Assembly (NCBI GenBank): GCA_958298945.1
Contig: OY282609.1
Span: forward strand, 11,576,326 to 11,640,325
DNA: 64,000 nucleotides
Reading direction: 5' to 3'
From: Atherix ibis
Lineage: Eukaryota > Arthropoda > Insecta > Diptera > Athericidae
This document shows positions 1-11,177 of the stretch, piece by piece. Position 1 is the stretch's first letter; every line of letters starts with the position of its first letter. The position numbers and the translations under genes were made by a program. Below the pieces are notes generated by a model, which worked only from the letters and a program-made list of their open reading frames with translations, did not search any database and was not told the origin of the DNA.

Positions 1-63
1 GAACTATTAATTTATACCACTAATTTACACGTGATAACAATATATTAGCTTATTTTTACTTAC

Positions 64-432
64 TTTAATATGTATAAATTTCGTTTTTCAAAAGTGGTTC
101 CAACATTTTTTATACTGCATATATTTGAATACCGCCGACAAGAATTAACAATGAATTCCTCAATAATTGGATAGTCATGATAAGATTCAAAGTCGAAATT
201 TCCTAAAAAAATTTGATATTTCATTTAATATGCAATAGTATATTTGATATTATAAATGCAGCCTGGGCTTACCATATTTTTTTATTAAAGATCTTTTCGA
301 TCTTATATTTTCAACATTATCATTTTCATGTAAATCGCGTGGTTTTCTTCCAGCAATAATCACTGAATCTACTTCAAAAATACTAAATATAACTGCCAAC
401 AGTACAAAAATATAAAAACTTAATGTGGACAT
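64..432 (-). CDS. Secreted M14 carboxypeptidase, 5' part (exons 1-2), cut by window edge
   Basis: This is the 5' part of a zinc carboxypeptidase gene (family M14, secreted exopeptidase that removes C-terminal residues). Exon 1 is 273-432: a signal peptide (MSTLSFYIFVLLAVIF), then a basic stretch ending SKRSLIKKY. It ends in a GTAAGC donor in phase 1. Exon 2 is 64-202 after a TTTTTTTAG acceptor. It reads GNFDFESYHDYPIIEEF, then about 15 residues to NVGTTFEKRNLYIL, the typical start of an M14 catalytic domain, and ends at a GTAAGT donor in phase 2. The zinc-binding exons lie beyond the left edge. Exon 1 has exactly the same length (160 nt) and phase as exon 1 of the neighbouring complete gene, and exon 2 shares its phase and alignment, so the two are tandem paralogues. 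Splicing is my reading; the family call is firm. Confidence 0.85.
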
Positions 433-488
433 ACTGTTCTGTTCTGCTACAAAAAGTTCACTATTATCTAATATTGAAAAATATGTTC

Positions 489-497
489 AATTTATAC
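489..497 (-). promoter_or_regulatory. Possible TATA box of the left carboxypeptidase gene
   Basis: A TATAAAT match (minus strand) lies about 60 bp upstream of the ATG at 432, within AGTATAAATTG. A TCAATA initiator-like site follows about 20 bp downstream, a little close for the usual spacing. In so AT-rich a background this could be chance. Confidence 0.3.
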
Positions 498-1020
498 TTG
501 ATTTATTAAGAGTTCTTAAATAAATGTTCCATATGTACAAACAACTTCGTTTTCGTGTGACAATTAAACAAACAAACTAAAAAACGAAAAAATTTCTGAA
601 TAGCATGACAAGGATTTGTATAAAATTTTTCAAATATTTTAAATTAAAAATATTTGTTTATAAAGTTTGAAATATAAAAATTTACAAAAAACTTGGATAC
701 TTTAAGTAGATAATATAAAAAACTAGCAATCAAAATTAAAAGTTTCGAATTTGAAATAGAAGAAAAATAGTAAAGTAAGAACAGCTTACGAAACTAAAGT
801 AAAAATTCCATTATTCATAAAACGTACAAATTACGTTAATGTACATAATCGTACATATTACGTAAACAAGATTTTCCAAATATTGTCTTTAAAAATGAAA
901 AATTTCACATACTTAAGAGCTATACTTGTATCATTATTTATCCAGTTTGTTATAAAAAAAAATAATAATTTTAAATACACCAACTTAATAATACATATTT
1001 TTGTATCTACTTTTGTATTA

Positions 1021-1026
1021 TTTATT
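1021..1026 (-). other. Poly(A) signal of the complete carboxypeptidase gene
   Basis: AATAAA on the minus strand (TTTATT on the plus strand), 45 bp past the stop codon at 1071. Its position fits a short 3' UTR. Confidence 0.5.
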
Positions 1027-1070
1027 CAATTTGCACAAGAATATTGTTTGTCTAAATATTTTATAAATAA

Positions 1071-2418
1071 TCAATGAATTTCAGATGCAATAGTTTTTGC
1101 AACAATCAAAGCTTCTCTGGCAGTACTGAATAGTTGTGTTCTAGGCATTTCGAAACCATATTCTCCCTTGTCACGCAATTCAACTGTATAAACATATTTT
1201 ACACCTAATTCACCTTTAGCCCAATCATCGGATCCACCTGCACCAGCACCGATCATATTTGCAGCACCAACTTTATACATTTTACCAGTAGATGCACTGA
1301 TTTTCTGTAGGAAAATAAAATTATAAATATTATTTTTCATAAGAAACTATATTTTCTAATTGGACAATCAATTACATCTGATGCAATACGACCAACACGC
1401 CTTAATTCGATATAATCTGGAGCATCCATATAGGTGTATCCAAAAGGGTATAGGATATATTGGCCAAAAGTATGGTATGTCAAATATGCAATTGGAACTG
1501 GATGCAGTTTTGAAAGATAATCTTTCATTGCCCTGGATTCCTCTTCGGAGAAAGCAAAACCACCTCGATGCGTATCAAAACATGGATTTTTTGATGTGCC
1601 TAGGCCGCCAAAATGATATCCAAAATTACGATTTATATCAACTCCAAAACACTTGTCAAATGGTTTGCGATTTTTTCGCCATAATCTATTGCCAGGTGTA
1701 TGTGAAAAGGCATAACCATCAGGATTAACAACGGGCATAATATGCCTAAAATATTTAAAAATCTAATCAATTATTCTGCAAACATATTTTTGTATTCTTA
1801 CCAAACTTTATTACGAATATAATCATGTTGACTATCCCACTTCGTTAATAGGTCAAATAATATATATGTTACCGAAGCTGGACTTGCCCATTCTCTAGCA
1901 TGAATACCTCCATCTATCCAGATTTGCCGCTTTCCAGTTTCATATTTGCCAATTCTAAAAACACAAATAAAAGTTTTCTATATTTCCAAATTTCCAATCG
2001 AATTTTATCCTTACATGAGCACATAAAGATTTCGGTTTTCATAGGTCGTTCCAATAACCTTAAGTTCACACAAATCGGAAAATTTGGTTGCCATTTCTTT
2101 TAGGAAACTCTCAATTATACTATATTCATAGAAATCATACCAATCAAATGTGTCAGTACCTGGAAATATAAAAAAAATTTCAAGTATTTTTTAATTCAAT
2201 AATTTTCACTAATATGCTATAATATTTTAGTTTAATAAAATTTTGGGAAATTTCTAACCTTCTGCTTGACGATTAAATCTACGATGATAATACGAACCAT
2301 TATGGTTATAAGAACTATTACCATAATATGGTGTTGAATTCCATCTATAGCAGTCACACCCAAAATTACTTAAATATAATATAAGTACTAATAAAATTAA
2401 ACAGCTCAATTTAGTCAT
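1071..2418 (-). CDS. Secreted zinc carboxypeptidase, M14A, complete five-exon gene
   Basis: Exons are 2259-2418, 2015-2159, 1802-1954, 1376-1745 and 1071-1304. All introns are GT-AG and the phases join to a 353-aa protein. Residues 1-21 are a signal peptide, and 22-53 are rich in Tyr, Asn and Arg. The catalytic domain starts near 55. Zinc ligands are H120 and E123 (GGIHAREWASPA) and H244 (YLTYHTFGQY). Substrate-binding residues are R176 and N191/R192 (DINRNFGYHFGG), and the general base is E318 (TVELRDKGEYGF). D302 in GGSDDWA sits where carboxypeptidase B has Asp255, so preference for C-terminal Lys/Arg is inferred. Two oddities: the position of Tyr248 of carboxypeptidase A is Gly295 (IGAGAGGSDDW), and there is no room for the usual activation propeptide of about 90 residues. 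The exon 4 donor is the internal GTAATT at 1375; reading through it would hit a stop and lose frame with exon 5. Probably a secreted digestive or haemolymph enzyme. Confidence 0.9.
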
Positions 2419-2861
2419 ATCGAAATATATCTATTAACTGATTACTGAAATAATTCTTCACACTATTTAAACTGTATTTATCGGAATTTTCAAAATACCC
2501 ACCATACGTTCAATATTTTTTTTTATTTCTATTTAATGATACAGTCCAACATGTGTTTATTTGATATAGATAAACAAAATATGACACAAGTAAATAATTG
2601 TTTAAAATAACGAAAAACAAAAGTAATGACACATCTTTCTGATGTCTTTAAAAATTACCTCTTTTAATGTATAGTGTTGCAATAAATAAAAGTAATTTTT
2701 TTTCTTTCAAAATATTTATAAATATCTTATAATACATTAAAAAAAATTATTTCCTAGATGTATACGCATATCTATAATGTACTTTTCATTAATGTTAGCT
2801 CATGAAATAGACTGAATGTAATATAATAACTAAAGTAAATAAAATTAACTAGAAATTATTA
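2419..2861. other. Upstream region of the carboxypeptidase gene
   Basis: On the minus strand, two TCAGT initiator-like sites (2437-2441, 2444-2448) lie about 25 bp downstream of a TTTAAATAG TATA-like site at 2463-2472. That is a plausible core promoter for the gene starting at 2418. The rest is AT-rich with nothing identifiable. Confidence 0.4.
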
Positions 2862-3960
2862 TTTTTTTTTTAATTTTATTTGATATATACACGTACATAA
2901 ATATTTTAATAAGCAGATTTTATGACAAAAATGCGACAATGACAGGAAAGGAAAATGTGAGAGTAAACACCCGTCGGTCTTTTTCCACCTAACAAGTTAT
3001 ATTAACGCTTCGAGAGATCTCTGGGCTAATTTGTCTTTAGACGCCGATAAGTGTTTACGAGGAAATTAACAGAGGAGAGATTTCTAATAAAAAGATTATA
3101 ATCATAGAATAATCGGGAATGGAACTTTTTATAACGCGAAGCACATAAGTTACTCGTTACAAAATGCTTAATTAACATTTATTCATTAAAGTCATGATAA
3201 ATAGCTTTATTACGAACAAAAAATTGAGCACCAACGATTTTTCTGAATATTTTTTGGAAAGTTGTCTAGTAGTCTAAGTAGTGTCGATAAGGTCTGTTAA
3301 GTTCAAGAGTTTTTAATTTCGTGTCAGCATTTCAAGTAAGTCTTATAGCTTGGTAAGGCCCTTGGCAGTGTACTTTGGTGGAATGATATTACCATTAAGG
3401 TATATATAATGGGTGGTTTTTTGCAAAGGGTTAAGGTAATATGAAAACTCTTCAAATTTTACTCTCCACCTTTTAAAACAGTTTTGGAGATTTTTTATAT
3501 GGGGTTTTAAGTTTCTGGAATCTATTTGGATATTGGAGGGGGATCTACGAATAGCGGTATCATCCCTGTTATAGGGTATATTTCAGAATTTTCTGTATTA
3601 ACAGCTATGTGGAAATGGCGTTGTAAGAGATATGATTTTAAAATGAATTGTATAGAAGTGGACCAAAAATACTACCTTGGGGAACACCAGCTGTAATAGG
3701 GTATATTTCAGTATTTTCTATTTGAAAATGGCAGTGGAATATATATGATTTTATAATAAGATAATACGTAGAAGGAAAACAGTTCTTGAGTTTCCAGAAC
3801 AGTCCTAGGTGCCACACTCGATCAAAGGCATGCGATATATCTACGAGCTTCCCTGTATAGTAATCTTTTTGCTCAAGAGATGACGCAATGTAACCAACTA
3901 CACTCTCTGATCGATAAAACAAAAGAATAATCGAGGATAAGTTTGACATCTTCAAGGACA
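2862..3960 (-). mobile_element. Jockey-type non-LTR retrotransposon fragment, 5' truncated
   Basis: A T-run at 2862-2871 is the minus-strand poly(A) tail. Upstream of it comes the 3' end of the ORF (3' tail at about 2940-3200, sharing GGAACGGAACTTTTTATA with the copy at 35325-36990). Then comes a reverse transcriptase piece at 3638-3955 with LVDISHAFDRVWH (palm motif A, LDI..AFDRVWH) and AGVPQGSIFGPLLYN. The catalytic YADD segment is lost between the two. The endonuclease and 5' end are absent. There are many stops and frameshifts: a dead copy. Confidence 0.75.
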
Positions 3961-5924
3961 GGGTAAAAAAAATTTTTTAAAGTCTATACGAGGATGGAGA
4001 ATTTACCGTTTTTTTTTGGGGGTTTGGAAATCAGTTTGATGATAATTAAAAAATATAAGAAATAATTTCGACAAATAGATATTACAATATCAATTTGTTC
4101 TACAAGCTTTATTTATTTCAGATAATATTCATATAATTTTTATTGGTTTTTTTTCTTTAAATATTTGTTATTTATTTTCTAATATAAGCTTTCTACGTTT
4201 CATAAAATTACAATAAAATTTAATACTCAACTAATATAAGTATTCTTACAATAATTAAAAATGAACAGATTCTCGCCCTTTTGCCATTTTTTTATTAATT
4301 GCATTCTCATAATTAATTAACTTATACCATAGGCAAAAATTTTATATACAAAATAAAATATTTTAATTATTCAAATAAATTTGAATGTATTTAAACTATT
4401 TTAGCTATTAATATTTTTTAATTATTTATTGTTGTTTTTTCTATCAATTTTTCTTATATTTTATAATTAATCACACAAGTATTTTTAATATGAATGTGAC
4501 ATAAATTTTTGAGCAATGCATAATCAGTTCATCTGATATTATTTGGCTTTCTTGGTTACTATATAATTTAATCTAATTCCTTAGTCATACTAAATTATAC
4601 ATAAATTTAATTTAGTATAATTTTTTTCTCAATTAAATGCTTTTTATCCAATTCAAAAATACACAACATATTCACATAATTTTTGCTGCCTTCAATTTTA
4701 TATATATTTAAATATTTATTTTTACTTAACATACTTTGCAAGAATTTCGATTATTGAGTTATTAGTTATTTTTTGAAAATAATTATATTAATTTTAATTC
4801 GTATGTATAACATTTACATTTTTATGCTAATTGAAATGTTAATTAGAAACATTACATATAAACAAAATGTTTCGCATTCAATAATATTGTTGGTATTTTT
4901 TTCAAATATTTACTTTTGTTTAGTGACACTATTTTTTTTTTAATTAAATAGTAATCGATATTTTTGTACTTAAACATGGTAATTAATTTTCATTTTATAT
5001 ATATACAAATGATTATTACTATTATTTTCTTAATATATAAAATTTTGCTAAGCATTATTTAGGTGTAGGCCAAAGCGGTTGTTTCTACAATTTTTTTCTA
5101 TATAGCTTTCATTTGTAATAGATAAATTTACACTTATTTGATTAATATATAAACTTATATCTTAAAAAATAATAGTAATAAGCTTAAGTAAATTCGTTTA
5201 AATTTCAGTAAACTCGACTTAAATAAAACTGAATGTATTTTTATTAAATAAATTATTTTAAAAAAATTACTAAAATATACTCGTATTTAGCTTCTTTTAA
5301 ATTTCTGAGTCTTATCAAAATTATTCAATTCTTTTATTGTATTCAAATATATTTAAATGATGACCAAAAAAATTTTATAAATATTGCAACAATTTAAAAA
5401 AATAAATAACTTATATTTATAATTTTGGTATTACTTTTATACAATTGTTATAAGTCTATAAAACATTTTATTCTCGTTGCCTTTTTGTATTTTAAATTTT
5501 AATTAATACTAATGTTATAATGCATTTTGTTGCTTCAAATACCTAAATATCAAATATCAAAGAACCTTTTAAGTGATATGATATTTATTTAGCCAACTGA
5601 AAGCAATACTGTTTTATATTTTGATTTTAATCAATAATGCAATAATTATATATTTTTCTTATATACATTATTATTTATAAAAACCAAAAACAAAATATTT
5701 TCTGATAAGTCTTTTATGTTATTATAAATCTAATAGATCATTTCGTTGAAACTGCTTAGAAATTCTGTAATGGATGACCCATTTTTTAGTTTGGAAATTA
5801 TAGCTCTATAATAGTTAAATATATATATTGTTTTAGATAAAATTTATCTATTCTAAAATATACCATTTTATGTTGTTAATTATTAATTCTATTGAGAATT
5901 TAACGCATTAAAATTTTAAAGAAG
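3961..5924. other. AT-rich stretch, nothing recognised
   Basis: About 2 kb of very AT-rich sequence with poly(A)/poly(T) tracts and no open frame of note, repeat end or splice-bounded coding patch that I can support. Confidence 0.6.
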
Positions 5925-6390
5925 GGACACCGTTTGAGTGGTGGAACAACAAGATTTGAGTGGTGATTTTTCTAACAAAACTTTCTTAAGCGATGAGGTT
6001 CATTTCTTATTCGTAAGGTACATCAATAATCTAAATTATTATATAAAGGACTTTAAAAACTAACAAATGTTTGTGGACAAGTCTGAAAATTTTATTGGTC
6101 CGTATTTTTTTGAAAATCAAGAAGGAGAGACCATTACCCTCAATTCTGAGAAATATGGCCATATAATATCTAATTTTTTTTTGACTGAACTTAAATATTT
6201 TAATTTTAATTATTTGTGATTCTTAATAAAATGACATTAAAAATAATACAACACGGCAAATTTTTGCTTATTGCCCGAACTGTTTCCAGGGCGCGTAATT
6301 TCGAGATTTAGTGATATTAATTGGCCTCCAATATCGTCCACTTAACGTCGTTAGACTTTTTCTGATAAAACTATACAAAAATAGTTTTAT
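5925..6390 (+). pseudogene. DD41D-type (IS630-Tc1-mariner) transposase remnant, copy 1
   Basis: Broken plus-strand reading gives NKTFLSDEVHFLFVRYINN (first catalytic Asp in SDEVH), then IGPYFFENQEGETITLNSEKY around 6095-6165, then ISRFSDINWPPIS..LTSLDFF around 6290-6360 (third Asp). The segment carrying the second Asp (FQQDGA in relatives) is deleted. It belongs to the same family as the copies at 13878-14712, 17579-18545, 39590-41390, 46149-47950 and 58513-59326. No terminal repeats could be placed for this copy. Confidence 0.65.
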
Positions 6391-8409
6391 AAGTTATTTA
6401 AACTAACTTTTCATATTTAAACAAATAATCTTAAAACGTTGAAGTATTAACAAACCAACACCCGTTATATGATGACCAAATTTTGGCAAATTAGAAATGT
6501 GAGAAAAAATTATCAAAAATTGTCTTAAAAAATCGAGTCTTTCAAAATTTAATCAATAAAAATCGAACTTTAAAGCATATTTGCAAAAATTTAATGAATA
6601 TATCAAAATTGATCAAACGTTTAATTTCAAGTATATTTTATTTAATCTTAGTCTCCGAAGGAAAAATGGGACAAACCTTTAAATGAAAACAGATTAATAT
6701 CTGATTTATGTCTAACTTAAAATGTACCAACAGAATACCTATTAATTATATTTTTTTATTGGTATTACAAATATTTAGCTATAATTATAATATTTTTATA
6801 TTAATATCTAATTATTATTATATATTATAATACTTAATAATTATTTTTATTAAAGAATCGGTTTTATGCAATAAATTTTTGAAAAAATTTTCTATGGTTT
6901 AAAATATAAAAACAAGATAAAATATTACGAGTATATAAAAAAGCTTTTAAAAACACCCTCTTGTTGATAGTAAAAATATTCGTTTCATTTACGGCTTAAA
7001 ATTAATCAACATATTATAATGTTTTATAGTATTATTAAAATGCAATTTTTTTTTCAAATTTATTAACTGCTAAATAATATTTTTATTTAGCTGAAATATT
7101 TTTTGAAGAAAATTTTTATTACAATAGTTGTTAAATTGAAAGAAGCTATAAAATTTCTCTTACTTATATCAATTTATACAATAATTGACAAATTAAGAAC
7201 AGTAAAGGAATTACTCTCAGTTTTGCTTAGAAGTAAATAAAAGTTAATTAATTATTTTAAATAATAAAATTAATGGCTCATCTAAAACTAAATAATATTT
7301 AAAAAAAAATCAAGTTCCTTTTTAGAGAATAGAAATTTCAAAAACATTTTGTTTTAAGCATTTCAACTTTAAGTGACAACATGATTTTGATAATATGGTT
7401 TTGACATTATTTGGTAATACGGAATATAATCTGCGGTTTATGGCCTAAAATATTTTAATTCTTTTTTTTAAATATATTTTTAAGATGCATCCCGACATTT
7501 TCAGTAATAGTATTATCTGGTTTATATTTAGTTTAACTGGAACTATTAACATTTTCCATTTTATTTATTTTTCTTAGTATCTTAAATAGATATCCGAAAT
7601 AAAATTATATATACCGAAAATAATTTATTTTATTATTTTTTAGATAAAAAGAATTCCTCATAAAGATGCACAATACACAAAATGTTCAAAAATGCCGAAA
7701 ACATTTTTATGGAAGTCATAGTTATGCTTGAATTGTCCACACTCTCAAAATAATCTATATTTACTAAAATATCTTTTTTTCTTCAAAAAATTTACCAATA
7801 AAATTGCCTAAAATAGCATTAATACATATTAGTACATGTGCATTAATAACATTCGCATAGGATTTCCATTTCTCATAAAACGAAAATAGTAATCAGTTAT
7901 TTTTCAAGTTAAAAATTCTCTTTCCTTATAGAAAATTATAATGGTGATATAATTTATAACTATTAGTAGAAAATATTAAAATATCGAAGAGAAATTTATG
8001 GAAATAGTGACTAGAAATCTTAAAAAAAAATCCTTTTAAACATATTTTATCCCATAAGAATCACATATTATTCCCACATGTATCTTATAACATCTACTAT
8101 AATATCGTTATATTGAATTATACTTCATCTTTTTATTTTTCTCCATGTTCAAAGTAATTAGTTATACAATTGAATGATTTTATGATATATTACTATGCAG
8201 ATATCGTATACTTGTTCACGTATTAACATAATCCTTAGCTAGTTGTTGCGTTGTAGGTGGTATTTTATCATAAAATATTCAAACACACGTAATATGTTAA
8301 GGTCTGATCATTATTTTTGAGATAAAATTTTATATGAAATAATTAAAATCATATTTCGAATATTATTTGTATTTATGGTAAATATATCAATTATTTGTAT
8401 TTTTAAATA
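6391..8409. other. AT-rich stretch, nothing recognised
   Basis: Very AT-rich. The first part may still be decayed flank of the transposase remnant. No gene or repeat boundary is supportable. Confidence 0.55.
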
Positions 8410-9304
8410 GTGTGTGAGCAGTATGAAAAGTCAGTCATAAATGCAACAAATGTAGCTGATATCAGCAAAACATTTTTTTTTCTAGTTTGGCATTCTTAGA
8501 AATACGCAATACCAAATAATATAAATATATGTAAATTAGTTTAGTTTGTTTTGCCATTAAAAGCAGACAAGGGTTGTATTTTTTAATAATATAGAAAAAA
8601 AGTCGTGTATAAATAAAACAGTATTTGTTAAAGAAAGAACAATAATAATTTAAAAGTGGTTTACTGAATTTTGTTGTATTTGTATTAGTGCAACCGGAGA
8701 TACTACCAAAAAAATAATTTATGAATTCCATGATATTATTTTAAAAGAGCATCCAGTAAAAGTGTATGTAGGTAACATCTTACATGAAATTTTGGTTATC
8801 GGTGAGATGATACCACGTTTGCTAAAACCTGACCAAAAACATGTTCTTGTAACGACTTTGCGTCAATTCATAGCTGTTGATGAAACATGAATTCACCATT
8901 ACCCATCAGAAACTAAAGTTCAGTCAAAACAATGGATCTTTAGCAAAGAAAAAAATTGTCATAACAATATAAATGGAAATTTCTCGAAAAATTCAACAGC
9001 AAAATAAGTGGAATTGCATCCCCACCAATTGTAAAAAATGGTGCAATTTTTTTTTCTATTGTAAAAAAATTGTGAAATGGGTTGATTGAAAGAAATTTAT
9101 GTCCAATTCTGTAGTTATTGCGGATACTGGGGCTCATTTTATAGAGTTTGACAAAGCGCACTACATGGATGCTATAAATAAGTTAAAATATACTTGGACA
9201 AAATTTATTGAGCTAAAAGAACACTAGGTTAAAAAATAAATTTATTTTTGCTGAATAAATAAATTTTTTGTTTCATGTATTACTGACTTATCGAACAGCC
9301 CTCG
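8410..9304 (+). mobile_element. Mariner element, internally deleted, with TIRs and TA flanks
   Basis: The ends are inverted: GTGTGAGCAGTATGAAAAGTC at 8410 and, on the other strand, CGAGGGCTGTTCGATAAGTC at 9304. Both are followed by AGT and flanked by TA (8408-8409 and 9305-9306). Inside, the plus strand reads MIPRLLKPDQKHVL, then FIAVDET-stop-IHHYPSETK, with the Trp codon of the VDETWIHHY motif mutated to TGA. Near the 3' end it reads NKLKYTWTKFIELKEH, the mariner C-terminus. The region with the second and third catalytic Asp is missing, leaving 895 bp against about 1.3 kb for intact mariners. The same TIR type occurs at 22809. Confidence 0.75.
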
Positions 9305-9306
9305 TA

Positions 9307-9958
9307 TAGTTATTTTGTCTTATTAATTTTTTGATGATATAAAATAAGAAAAAAATATAATTTCTTTCTTTTTCTTAACTATTACAAATGCATACTATTT
9401 GTTTTACCTTCACTTTAATTCTATAAAATAATATTATGTGTTAATTAAATAGCTTATTTTGCTCAAAATGGACTCAAATCAAATTTTATATACATAGTAA
9501 AATTTAAAAAAAAATGGCATAAAACTATTAAGCATATATGCAGCAACCTCTATTCTAAAATAAATATATTGATACTTTTCAATATTTAAAATTGAATTTT
9601 TAATCTTAAAGAAAAACGAATTTTTTAAAATTATTTCATATCACTTACTAAAAATTAAACTTCCATATATGTTCTTTATGCATAAATTTTATTATTATAA
9701 TTAATTTTACTATTTATATATTATAATATATATATTGTATTTAAAATAATCTAATATTAAAATAAAACTTTCATGGAAACTTTCATATTTAAAAAAAAAA
9801 CTTTCATGGACAATAATTACAATAAAATTGTACTATTATTAATTATAAAATTAGACAGAAGTTCAACTTTAAAAAGAAAATACATGCCCTTAAATAGATT
9901 GGTGGGAATTTTTAAAAAGTTCCAATGTAATTATTCAAATATATTTATTTACTACACC
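9307..9958. other. AT-rich spacer downstream of dimm
   Basis: Contains a minus-strand AATAAA at 9944-9949, only 10 bp past the dimm stop. A direct repeat of AAAACTTTCATGGA occurs near 9765 and 9798. No gene supported. Confidence 0.5.
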
Positions 9959-11177
9959 TTAAATAAAGTCTCGGAATGGTTCATCATAATTGTTACTATT
10001 ATGGAATATGTTGTCATTAGCAGGTAATGTTTCGGTTGCATCTTCCAATTGAAGGACTTGAGTGCTATTGCTCTCTTCGCCGCGCATTAATAAAATCACA
10101 TCGGTCAATGCGGTTATATAGTTTTTGGCCAATGTTAAAGTTTCAATTTTCGAAAGACGTCTTTCTTTTTTAACATGTGGTATAACTTCCCTAAGTGACT
10201 GGAGAAAAAATTTAAAAAAAAAATATTTTCTATTAAATAAAGTTTTATTTGTTTCTATTAAAATTAAAAATATTTTATATTAAAAGCTAGAAAAATAAGA
10301 ATAGTTCATATTTTAATTACTTGAAAAGCATCATTAAGACTGTGCATTCGCATTCGTTCTCTTTCATTCGATTCCAAACGTCTCAGATTTCTTTCTTTTG
10401 CATTTAATGTACCCTTTCGACGTCTTGTCTGTGCCGACGTTGATGTCCTTCCACGGCTACTTGCCCTTAGCCCACTATTACTGCTACCGCCACCCCCACT
10501 TGTGTCATCACTTTGTGAACTCGAATCTGTCATGTCCGGATCGAATGCGCTTATCTTGATTGTAACAAATAAACAAAAATAAACACAAACATTTCTCTCT
10601 GAAGGAATATCTTATCTACCAGAGACCATTTCAATTAAAATATCAAATAAACTACGATATTCGAAAATATTAAATATTAAAGTTAAGTTTCTTATAAAAT
10701 ATCAAACTTTAATGAATATAGAAAAAATGCTTATTTTTCGTATTAAAAATTCTTCAAAATTATTAGAAACCTAAAAATGTTTCTATATAACAAATTATTG
10801 ATGTTGCTATTCTATTCAAACGTTAAAAAATGAATTTGGTAATTAAAAAAATAAAATAACTTTATTTCGAAAAAAGGAACTTCAATCTTAGAATAGATTT
10901 TTTATATGAAAATAAATTCCATTACTATAATTCAATTATACAGGATGAGTGTTTTCTATTAATAATTATTATTAGTAATTTTAATAATTTATTATAATAC
11001 TTGCTGAACGCGACGACTTGCTCTTCTTGGACGTAGGGAATTCCCCTGACTGCATGTTGTCTGTGTTGTTTCATTTCCTGTGGAATATTCGAAATAGCTT
11101 CCGGATGCCTGTGGGTGGAAGTCTTGTGATGTTTGTATCTCAGTAACTATATTATCACCAATTATATCGGACTTCAT
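9959..11177 (-). CDS. dimm: Dimmed-type bHLH transcription factor, three exons
   Basis: Exons 11001-11177, 10321-10554 and 9959-10198 join in phase 0 at GT-AG introns to give 216 aa. The protein has a Gln/Thr/Ser-rich N-terminus with [11 protein letters not shown], and a Ser/Gly-rich segment after [15 protein letters not shown]. The bHLH domain then spans about residues 105-165: basic region [20 protein letters not shown], helix 1 [17 protein letters not shown], and helix 2 [19 protein letters not shown]. The [25 protein letters not shown] signature is that of Drosophila Dimmed and vertebrate Mist1/BHLHA15. These bind E-boxes and drive the secretory programme of peptidergic neuroendocrine cells. 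The intron splits the domain between DAFQ and SLREV. The C-terminus after the bHLH is only about 45 residues, much shorter than in Drosophila melanogaster as I recall that protein, so a further exon or a real shortening is possible. Confidence 0.88.

Larger units (their letters stand above)
433..1070. other. Intergenic gap between the two carboxypeptidase genes
   Basis: AT-rich spacer of 638 bp. Apart from the TATA-like site near 490 and a minus-strand AATAAA at 1021-1026 serving the upstream gene, nothing is recognisable. An open frame on the plus strand at 883-1077 is AT-biased, has no family features and looks like chance. Confidence 0.6.

Noticed and set aside
1360..1728. 122-codon plus-strand frame
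   Set aside because: It is the antisense shadow of carboxypeptidase exon 4.
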